NCBI GenBank assembly: GCA_002284615.2
Contig: MU069577.1
Span: 107,333-131,624, forward strand
Reading direction: 5' to 3'
From: Dunaliella salina
Lineage: Eukaryota; Chlorophyta; Chlorophyceae; Chlamydomonadales; Dunaliellaceae
DNA: 24,292 nucleotides
The translations under genes were made by a program, and so were the position numbers. Shown one piece after another: positions 1 to 24,292 of the stretch (position 1 is the stretch's first letter; every line of letters starts with the position of its first letter). The notes under the pieces are model-generated. The model saw only the letters and a list, made by a program, of their open reading frames with translations. It did no database searches and was not told the origin of the DNA.

Positions 1-1
1 A

Positions 2-274
2 ATGGAGATAGAGGGGGAAACAGATGAGCAAGAAGCAGGAGTTGAAGGGGCTATGGATGTAGAGGAGGGTGAAGGAGAGGGCGGAGGGAAAGAAGGAGAG
101 GGAGAGGTCCATGCAGCGGTTCATGGCAGAAGGCGCGAACGTGTGAAGAAAACACAACTTTCGTACCAACTGCACAGGGACGTCAACGCTGCATGGAACC
201 TGTGGGAAGTGTGTGTGGCTCAGTACTTTGGGCACCCTAGGCCTGGGTATCTGAGAGCGCACGCAGCGGCTTAG
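2..274 (+). CDS. C-terminal fragment resembling a TnpB/Fanzor-type (OrfB) nuclease
   Basis: A 90-codon open frame from an ATG at base 2 to a TAG at 272-274; it may continue to the left of the window, so the true start is unknown. The first ~40 residues are an acidic Glu/Gly-rich linker. Residues ~58-70 read LHRDVNAAWNLWE, which resembles the RuvC-III segment (RDxNAAxN, with the catalytic Asp) of TnpB and its eukaryotic Fanzor relatives. It is followed by a short RP..YLR tail of the kind seen after that motif. The paired Cys residues of the zinc ribbon that normally precede RuvC-III are absent here, so this is a partial or degraded copy, or the last exon of a split gene. Chance resemblance in a low-complexity frame remains possible. 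The neighbours are retrotransposon remains. Confidence 0.45.
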   Translation: MEIEGETDEQEAGVEGAMDVEEGEGEGGGKEGEGEVHAAVHGRRRERVKKTQLSYQLHRDVNAAWNLWEVCVAQYFGHPRPGYLRAHAAA

Positions 275-1498
275 CCGCCAGGGGCCACATTGCTGCCTCA
301 GTTGGACATGCGCCGCGGAATTAAATCGGTGCACTACTAGAAGCGCAAAACAAGAACACCTCTCACGCTGTGTGGGTCACACTGTGAGCCACAGTCAGAT
401 TCTCGAGCCGGGTGCTTCCAGCAATCCTCCAGCAATTCTCCAGATCCTCATTAGATGTTCTATTCCTTCAATCTGTGGTGCATGGGACACAGGGCTCTTT
501 TGAGCCAATGTGTCTCCTTTACATTCAGTGATGCAGGAAGAGTTTCTTTGCCTACAAGTGTTTTTTTTCCTCTGCTCTCTCATTATAGCAGCAAGTCTTG
601 ATAGTAAGAATAGTAACCTGTTTTAGAGTTAGAATTAGTAAAATTACAGGTGAAATTGGAAGCCTTTGCTGGCAACCAGCGCGCAAATTTGCAAGGATTA
701 CAGGATCACAGGAAGAAGGAGGCCTCCAGTCAAAACGACTGACTGCTAGCCTGTTCGGGATAAGTAAGAAGTTCATGAAGAAAATTGTCAAGCTTGTTGT
801 TGTTTTGATTCAAAAAAGGGCACATATGAAAAGGTTAGACATGGTGAAAGGTACGCAAGTAAGGAGCCATCTGAGACAAAAGATGCAGTAAAGAGAGGAG
901 GGGACCATAGAACAAAGAGGCACACTTACGTCGGGGAGAGCATGCATGAGGATGTGTACACTTAAAAAGTACGTGTTGTTTATGCTAAATATCATCTTGG
1001 GCATCGCAGAGATCATATGTGGGGGAAATAGAGTGGTCCCAAGAAGCTTGCTCAACTTTCAAAGCATGAACACAAAGTCTAAAACGAGCCATACTCCAAA
1101 CATTGTGTTTAAGGAGATCCAAGTTAAAGTATTTGGGCACAGTGTAAGGAGAGTAAATGACATGTGCATCTTTGGTTGGAATCATGATGGCACTCCAGTG
1201 GTGTTAGGTAAACTTTTTGCCGTTGAGCTCTCGTGGATGATAAGAAGAGAATTGTCTCAGTAAGCCATGACGAGACCCAAGATCCACAAGTTGACTCAAA
1301 TCCACATGGTTGGCAAAGCGTATATTTTGCTGGAAAGCATGGACGTGTTAGCCATTCATGGCCGTGAAAAATTGAGCAGTCCAACAAGAAGAGTTCCTGG
1401 AGCAGAGAGGAAGGTCTGCATGAAAGATTTTACGTACTGCGTAGGAGAGGACTGTTGCATTGAAGGAGCAAATTATAAAAATGTGCGCAGGCTCTGAA
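275..1498. other. Unassigned transposon-rich stretch
   Basis: No recognisable gene. Several short open frames exist on both strands, but none shows a known motif. It contains the left arm (391-560) of an inverted repeat. At ~598-630 there is a short segment (tagtaagaatagtaacctg) that nearly matches the sequence at ~3411-3435 inside the RNase H-bearing LINE fragment, so part of this stretch is probably decayed LINE sequence. Confidence 0.4.
391..560 (+). repeat. Left arm of a diverged inverted repeat
   Basis: Bases ~391-560 match the reverse complement of ~2320-2465 with gaps. Shared blocks include ggctcttttgagccaatg and agattct-gagcc-ggtg, followed by a similar gagtttct-t-cctac block. The arms enclose ~1.76 kb that includes a reverse-transcriptase fragment. 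They may be two opposed copies of one dispersed repeat or the ends of a composite element. Confidence 0.6.
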
Positions 1499-1517
1499 CT
1501 AGTTAAACTGGACAAGC

Positions 1518-2170
1518 TCAATTCCACACTCTCTCAAGATACTCCATGAAGGACTGGAGGTTCTGACTCCAAGCATAGATCTTAGAAAACGCACTTGCCA
1601 TTTCTGATTGATGTGAAAGACAAGGAGCTGCCCCAACCTGACAAGCGTACATGCTTGCTGGGATGACGTATGTCTTGAACAGCCATTGGCAAGCATGGAA
1701 ACGATGAGTTATTTTGTGTTGATGACCAAATGCTTGTACACAAGCCATGCTTGCCAGGCAAGGTTTGAGGGCTTCCCCAGCAGCATTTTGCAAGTTTATG
1801 TGTTTGTCATCAAGGTAACGTAAGTAATTTGTGTAAGGTGCTTCACCATCATAAAAAAGTGATGGTAAATTGTCAGTCTTGGAATTAAAACATGCAACCA
1901 CTGATTTTTCCTTGTTAATAGTCAGAAATTTGCTACATACATAAGTTCTGAGGTGATGTAGCATGGATTGAAGATGTTTGGAGAGCTGGATGTCAGTCGT
2001 AGGTCATCGGCATACAGATGGAGACCATGGTAATCAGGAGTGCCAGTACAAGCTCCTTCCATACCCTCCGTAATGTCATTGTCATTGATGTCGTTGAGAT
2101 TAGAAAAAGCAAGGGAGAAAGGAGACAACACTGTCTGACACGATAGGTTAGTTTGACATGCTGTTTTCAT
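1518..2170 (-). pseudogene. Non-LTR retrotransposon reverse transcriptase fragment (frameshifted)
   Basis: Two overlapping minus-strand frames together read as part of a LINE-type reverse transcriptase. The first (2170 to ~1975) has a degraded palm region with LSPFSLAFSNLND, then the catalytic LHLYADDLRLTSS motif (YADD box). The second (1964 to 1518, other frame) reads HHLRTYV..KFLTINKEKSVV..F, then a P.L.YDGE...YLRYLDDK..NL segment, typical of the palm/thumb after the YADD box. A frameshift near 1965-1975 separates them. The N-terminal RT motifs and the endonuclease are missing, and no RNase H follows in the expected downstream position (below 1500). It is a dead fragment; strain-level expression is unlikely. 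Confidence 0.75.
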
Positions 2171-2319
2171 ACGAAGAGCTCACATGTTGTCGCTGTACAG
2201 GTTACTTCATACAGCTGGATATTATATTCTACTTATTATTTGATGTTTACGTGGCACCATCTACACCAATGTTAGTAATTGTTGTTAAGGTCTTGACAGA
2301 AAGGAAAACTACGTAGGTA

Positions 2320-2465
2320 GAGAAACTCTCCCTACATGAATTAAGGAAAAGGTGACGCATTGGCTCAAAAGAGCCGTGAGCCCCCTTCACCACAAGGTAT
2401 GAAATGGGGAAGCTAATGTGGATCCAGAGGGTTATTAGAACCACCTGGCTCTAGAATCTGGCTGT
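2320..2465 (-). repeat. Right arm of a diverged inverted repeat
   Basis: Reverse-complement partner of ~391-560. The clearest shared core is ggctcaaaagagcc (2360-2373), itself a near palindrome, flanked by matching gtagagaaactc and ctagaatctggctgtgg blocks. Confidence 0.6.
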
Positions 2466-2782
2466 GGGAAGTATTCTTGTTTTTGATAGCGTGGCGTGAG
2501 GAGACAGCTTTGTGTGCACATTTAACAGAATGAGCATGAAGTTGTTGAGCAAGCTTCATGGCACGCTGGTGATCAATTCCTAATTTTTTATTGTTTGAAT
2601 TGTAATTTAATCGAATTGAAGTGCTTCAGAGTATGCTCTGTGTAAATAGTTCCACCTACACCCAGGAGAATAGGGTGAATTGTAACAGCTTTAGTGTCAA
2701 TATATTTACATTTATGCATACTGCTGCTTTGCCGCGTTCAACTGATGCTCTGGCCTTGTGTCTTCACAGAACTTGATTTCTA
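2466..2782. other. Unassigned spacer between LINE fragments
   Basis: AT-rich stretch with no open frame of note and no recognised motif. It lies 3' (in minus-strand terms) of the RNase H-bearing fragment, so it may include that element's 3' UTR, but no poly(A) or simple-repeat tail was seen to prove it. Confidence 0.35.
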
Positions 2783-4144
2783 TTAGGTGCACATGGCGTT
2801 CCTTTGCATAAAGTTCATGGTTTGCCTCATGCGGCTAATTCTGGTGGTCCTCCGTGAGGAGCTGCGCAAGCGTGATGGGAAGGGGTAGGAGAAACACCGT
2901 TTGAAGTATGTTTGGCATGAAAAGGGGTTTATCAAAACAGCATCTGGTCGACTGGGGTTGAGTTTTTCCCTTTCTAAAGGTTGCGAGGGAAAAAGTATGC
3001 AGGTAGAGTTCTGTTGAAGGCATGTGTTGGGAGTTGGAGTTTGTGCAAGCTTAAAATCGCTTCCTTTGTCTGTGTATACTAGGCCTACCCCTACAGGGCA
3101 TCTGCTGAGGGCTTTTGTAATCATTCTGCCTGCAATGTCATGGCGTTCAGTTTTCATGTTGGAGATGATATGGTTTTGGCAGCCTGAGAGTATATGTAGT
3201 GCGCTGTCCAAATGATGGCAGTTTGGGAAAGATGGATCACTTCAAATTGACCTTCAAGTTTAAAAGTTTTAAAATGTACTGCATGTTTTTGGTTGTAGAG
3301 GGTGCCTGTGCGGTACTGCAGGATGGTACGCTTCATGGGTGCAGAGATGTTGGGCATACTTCTGAAGGCATTCCTGACTTTTTTTATCTACTTGCAGTAA
3401 TAGGTTTTGGTAGTAAGAGTAGTAACCTGTTTTGGTATTGGCATATCCAAGCTTTTGTTTAGAATGTATGTGGGATTTGAGAGCATCATGAAGATTGGGG
3501 AGATAGGTGAGCTTGTGGGTGGGTAGTGGAACCGTAGATGTGCCTGCAGCATGCACTCTTTCTTCCTTGGCTAACCAGAAAATATTTGTAAATGGATTTC
3601 CAGCAGGGCCTGCACCAAGTATCTCGGTGTCTGCCACACAGTTCTGGGCTTGCTTTGCCTGATGCTTTGCAATGGCATCTGCACATTCATTTCCAGCGAT
3701 GTCAGCATGGGACTTGACTTTGTAAATTCGAATTTTGGTATGGAAGTCTCTAATGAGCGTTGAAATCATTTTAAGGACGTCTCCTTGGCTATGCCTCAGA
3801 TGTTTTCCAGGATAGAGAAGCTGCTTACATATTTGATTGAAAGAGGCGAGGCTGTCTGATGCAATATCTGCATATTTGGTGATGACAGCAGCAGCAATTG
3901 CTGCCAATTCGGCCCGAGTGATGGTTTTAGTGATTCCAGCTCCATTTGGTTGTACAAAGTTCTTGCTGACAGTGGACAGGCAGTGGACGCCTGCTCCAAT
4001 TTCTTGCTTACTGTTATGGACAAGGCAGTCACCATCTGTGTTCGTCTTGACAGCATGTTGAAGGGTTCGGTTGCATGTTTGCAGTTTTTCATTGGTTTGG
4101 CCATGCTCGCCATGGGTGTCGAGGTCGCTACAGGTGAACTCCAT
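2783..4144 (-). pseudogene. Non-LTR retrotransposon RNase H and C-terminal domain fragment (frameshifted)
   Basis: Minus-strand frame 4144-3269 carries an RNase H1-type domain of a LINE polyprotein. NTDGD...KQEIGAGVH supplies the first catalytic Asp, TRAELAAIAAA the Glu, IASDSLASFNQI the second Asp, and KVKSHADIAGNECADA the His and last Asp. The frame then breaks. A second frame (~3357-3260) gives YRTGTLYNQKHAVHFK, and a third (3211-2783) gives DSALHILSGCQNHI followed by TERHDIAGRMITKA, the C-terminal Cys/His-like region that follows RNase H in green-algal LINEs. At least two frameshifts are needed to join these, so the copy is dead. No RT lies directly upstream of it (above 4144), so it is 5'-truncated or rearranged. 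Confidence 0.75.
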
Positions 4145-4931
4145 TGTACCCTTTCAACTTGGGGAACCTCTTCTGGTTAGCGTAGACTCATCTTCTGTTG
4201 TCTTTCTGCCCAAGGGTTTGTAACTCCTGTAACCCTGGTCATTCCCAAACATTTGAGAAACAGTAGTGGAGCTCCTTCTGTTCCTGATTGTAGAAGCCAG
4301 TATTCCCTCTTAATTGCCATGACGGTGGTCTGCTTTGAAGAGTGTGCTGCAAGTGGGTCAAATTGGCTTTTATAAGTGACTCACTTGTATCAAAAACAGA
4401 TGCTTGCGATTTCACAGCTAAGGCTGTGTTGAGAGCTTGTCAGCTGATGGCTCGCGTTGGCCAATCTGTATATTGCCCAAAACTTGATCCGAGCATGTCA
4501 AGCTGCTGTGGCTCAAGGCAGCACCATGTGCTGGTCACGAGATGTGAAGATGCTGCTTTGGGTGTACTTTTTTGGCAGCCAGACACAGCAAAGCATCAGG
4601 TCTTGGTGGGCTGGCGAGCATGAACGAACCTGACCCCCCTAAAACTCAGAACATATGAAGTGGGACAATGTTGAAAACTGTTTGCCTAGGCCAGGCCTAT
4701 TCAACATTGGGAGGGATTGTGGCGCTGTTCATTTCCTTTTCTTTCCCTTTGTTTGCTAAGCTCAAAGACATCAACCAATTCTAGTGAGTAATCTGCAGGG
4801 TCACGGAGCCATTTTAATGAATGGGCTCAGCCAAACAGGCAGCAAAACGAGGAGAGTGCCAAGAACACCACCGTTCACGGCGAATCAACTGAAACTCTAC
4901 ACCAGGCAGGAAGAGCAGCAAGCAGCAACAA
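4145..4931. other. Intergenic region, 3' of CTU1
   Basis: Nothing recognisable is encoded. A 93-codon plus-strand frame (4342-4623) has no known motif. The right part must hold the CTU1 3' UTR, since the stop codon is at 4932-4934 on the minus strand, but no clear polyadenylation signal was seen. Confidence 0.4.
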
Positions 4932-21550
<16,619 letters not shown>

Positions 21551-21699
21551 CTGAAAACACAAGACAATGTTGTTCTCCGTCAACTCCAGAGAGAAGCAAC
21601 AGCAAGGAATGCTTGTCGAGTGATGGGCCAGGTGAACGGTTTGAGTGTGAAGAAGCAGAGGTAGGTCCTTCCCTGCCAATGTAAAGCAAGAACGCCCAG

Positions 21700-22080
21700 C
21701 ACATGGCAGCACAGACTGTGCTCCTTTTGTGAGGAAGCCGTGATTATGGACGTCCGAAGACTCCGGCGAGATCTTGATGAGCTGCTGAGAGCATTTTCTT
21801 GATGCCAGCAGGTAATGTTTCCGGATGCCAGCCTGCTGGCATCCAGAAACAAAACCTAGTGTAAGAAAAGCTCTGCTCATGGCTGCAGCATGTCCTGGGG
21901 AGATTCTGACAAAACCTTGATTAGCTGGTTTTTCTTGATGCCAGCAGCTTGTGCTTTCTTGATGCCAGCACCTCATGTAAGGACAGCTCTGCTCGTGGTC
22001 GCAGCATGTCCCTGGGAGATTCTGGCGAGGTCTTGATGTGCTGGCTGGTAAAAGAGCCTCACCTCAATGCCAGTAACTAG
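21700..22080 (-). repeat. ~110-125-bp tandem repeat upstream of exon A
   Basis: Blocks recur two to four times: ttgatgccagcag (21801, 21936, 21960), a-gctctgctc-tgg-gcagcatgtcc (21877, 21987) and gagattctg-c-a--cttgat (21900, 22015). Not recognised as a copy of any exon in the window; it could derive from the unseen preceding CTU1 exon. Confidence 0.75.
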
Positions 22081-23220
22081 TGTTTTCAGCCCGCACAGCC
22101 ATTGGAACCTTTCCTTTTCTTCTGTGGTGAGAAGGTTTAGGAGGGAGCTGCTCCGTGTGGATGAACCAGACAATCAAAACTTCAGTGGAGCAACATGCAC
22201 CCTCGCCCCCTTGTCTTTTTAAGACAACCTCCTTCTGAGTGTGAGGATCATGAAAGGACTTCAATTGTGATCTGTGCACAAGCGTCCAACATCCTGCTGC
22301 GGCAAGGCAGATGATGGCACAGCTTGGTTGGTTTGATGCTCAAAAGGCACTGGCCACAGCCAACTATGGCCGACGATGGCTGATGCACTGCAGGTCACTT
22401 ATTCAACAGGCGTGAACAATACCAGGCACCAAGAGCGCTTCACCCAGGTGGTTGTTTGGCATCGGCCACGCTCGACCTGAAGGCTGATGCATTCTAGTCT
22501 TATACCAGACAGCTCCTTGATGATTACGCAATACTAAAAATTTTAAGCCTAACTTTTGGAACTCATGTGCAATTCTTTATAAAAAGTATACATATGGAAT
22601 CCTCACATCGAGAGCTATCAATTGGTATGTATGGGTCCATCGGGGGAGGCCGGGGGGGGTGGGTGGTTAGGGGGGGTCTAGACTTTTTGGGACCCCCCCT
22701 CCAGAATTTTTTGAGCCATTTCTACAGAATTCTAAAGACGCCATTGGATTTCTGAGCTGAAAACTGTCAATTGGCACCCTCTTTGGGTAAATTGAGTAAA
22801 AGGGAGGGTCTGAGTGCATGGCTGGGAGTCAGTGCCATGCACGCGAGGGTGTGGGCGGCAGGGGGTGTAGAGGCGAACATGCGGCAAACCAGCTCAAACT
22901 TCCAGGAAAATGACAATGTATGACGTGATTATGCATGGTGGAGTCAGGAGGGCAGTTAGTGGACTTGCAAGCCAGTTGTGGGTGCCTAAAAGGGCAGGTA
23001 TGCATGGGCGTTTGCTGCTCAGTTTTTGCCCCATAACTCTGCTGCAACTCACTTTTCCAGTATGGTGAGTATGCAGATGGATGGGGAATCGAAAAAGGAG
23101 CAGATTGGTACCCTTTTTGTCTGGGTAACTACTTTTTTTTTAGCCTCCTGTTTTGAAGGGAATTTTCGGGGGTTTTGGGAAAATTTGGGTGTGCAATGCT
23201 TTATTAAATCCAAAAATTGT
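22081..23220 (-). other. Presumed CTU1 intron/upstream region
   Basis: No coding exon recognised on either strand. In particular, no SGGKDS P-loop or N-terminal CxxC of CTU1 was found. Contains a G-rich run at 22640-22680. A segment at ~22350-22430 (ggccgacgatggctgatgca) recurs at ~23438-23510. Confidence 0.5.
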
Positions 23221-23229
23221 AGGGTGCGT

Positions 23230-23850
23230 AGTGGTCACAGAGCTGCCCAGCATATAGTAGGCGCGAATACCATGCACCGACCATGCACCGGCGATGAACA
23301 TGATTTTCAGTACCTACTTGGCACCATCCACTGACCTATGGCTGACGATGGCTGACCATGGCTGACCATGGCTGAATATTGCTAACCGCAGCTGATCCTC
23401 TGCAGGTATCATGCTTAGTAGGCACTGGCCGCGATTGACAATGGCCGATGATGGCTGATGCACTGCCGGTCTTGTATTCCTTACGCGTGAATACCAGGCA
23501 CGGACCATGCTTGACCGTGGGTCTTGTCGGTACCTACTCGGCACCGACCACTGAGCAACGGCTGACCATGTCTGAACGCTGTCGACCATTGGCTGACCAA
23601 GGTTGCTTGTCGGTGCCTACTTGGCACCGACCGCTGGCCGGCGCCTGACCAAGGTTGTACATGCCTACTTGGCACAAACACTGCTTGACCAAGGTTGTCA
23701 GTGCCCACTAGGCACTGACCACTTCAGGCACTCTGACCATGGATGACTCTGGCCGTCTACCAGGCACCTACCATGGCTGACCATGGCTGCCTACAGCTGA
23801 CCCTTCGGCTGATCCTCTGCAGTGCCTGGACACTGGCAGCCTGGCAGCTG
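23230..23850. repeat. Imperfect tandem repeat of ggctgaccatgg / cctacttggcaccgacc
   Basis: Multiple units combining ggctgac-atgg, t-gtcggt-cctact-ggcaccgacca and gctgatcctctgcag (twice, ~23391 and ~23810). Produces repetitive spurious frames on both strands. Confidence 0.85.
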
Positions 23851-24178
23851 CTTCTAGCCTAAAACATATTAGTATTTTGAGGATTTAAGTCCGAACAAAA
23901 CATCCTCAGTTGAGCAAACTTATACAAAAGGAAGTGTAGAGTGTCTTCCAAACATCTAATCTTGCATCTGTCTCAGAACATCGAGGCTAGAGATGGAGTA
24001 CATGATTTCCTGAGCTCAGGAAAATAACGAGGTAGCAAATACCAGAAACATGACATGGATTTACGATGCTCTTCATGAGGTGCATCCTCAGCATCTCGCC
24101 AGAAAACAAAGGGGAATAAACCTTACATTAGGAGATATTTGGGCTTGCAGGACATCCCAGTCAACAAAATTTCTAACT
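23851..24178. other. Unassigned unique sequence near right edge
   Basis: About 330 bp with no open frame or motif recognised; presumed part of the CTU1 intron leading to the missing 5' exons. Confidence 0.45.
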
Positions 24179-24206
24179 ACTGTGTGTGTGTGTGTGCAGC
24201 AGAATG

Positions 24207-24245
<39 letters not shown>

Positions 24246-24253
24246 CTGTGTGT

Positions 24254-24292
<39 letters not shown>
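24179..24292. repeat. Interrupted (GT)n microsatellite at window end
   Basis: GT repeats interrupted by cagcagaatgca and short ac/at changes, running off the end of the window. Confidence 0.97.

Noticed and set aside
4342..4623. A 93-codon plus-strand frame
   Set aside because: No recognisable motif, no splice or promoter context, and its length is expected by chance in this composition.

Overview
The window is nuclear DNA from a eukaryote, most likely a unicellular green alga (chlorophyte, possibly Dunaliella-like). The reasons are a gene split by many 0.5-3.3 kb GT-AG introns, long (CA)n/(GT)n microsatellites, degraded LINE and hAT-type elements, a short stretch of CCCTAAA-type (plant/algal) telomere-like sequence, and a balanced base composition. 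The species is an inference; the eukaryotic nature is clear. There is a 276-bp assembly gap at 11280-11555 and two single Ns at 7028 and 7034.

Layout. (1) 1-4930 is transposon debris: a C-terminal fragment resembling the RuvC-III end of a TnpB/Fanzor-type nuclease (2-274, + strand), a reverse-transcriptase fragment (about 1518-2170, - strand) lying inside a diverged inverted repeat (391-560 and 2320-2465), and an RNase H plus C-terminal domain fragment of a non-LTR retrotransposon (about 2783-4144, - strand). (2) 4932-21550, - strand, is one gene: CTU1/NCS6, the PP-loop ATPase that 2-thiolates the wobble uridine of cytosolic tRNAs. Eight exons can be placed with matching splice phases and together encode the C-terminal ~478 residues. 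The first exons (N-terminal zinc motif and SGGKDS P-loop) were not found and probably lie beyond the right edge. (3) 21551-24292 is intronic or upstream sequence of the same gene, made largely of tandem repeats and ending in a (GT)n tract.

The most striking observation is in the CTU1 introns. At least five of the eight exons (A, C, D, F, G) have tandem, same-orientation, progressively decayed partial copies of themselves in the adjacent intron. The duplicated unit always spans the exon/intron boundary: the acceptor plus 5' exon end for C, D, F and G, and the 3' exon end plus donor for A. The exon C array holds about 13 copies with an almost exact 127-bp period. Its nearest copy lies 99 bp (33 codons) upstream, in frame and without a stop, so an alternative acceptor there would insert 33 residues into CTU1. 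This looks like intron growth by repeated duplication across splice junctions, leaving fields of decoy splice sites and pseudo-exons.

Intron 6 also carries a nested pair of non-autonomous hAT-type elements: a 984-bp element with perfect 17-bp inverted ends and a perfect 8-bp target duplication, inserted in a ~190-bp element that has its own inverted ends and a 7/8 target duplication.
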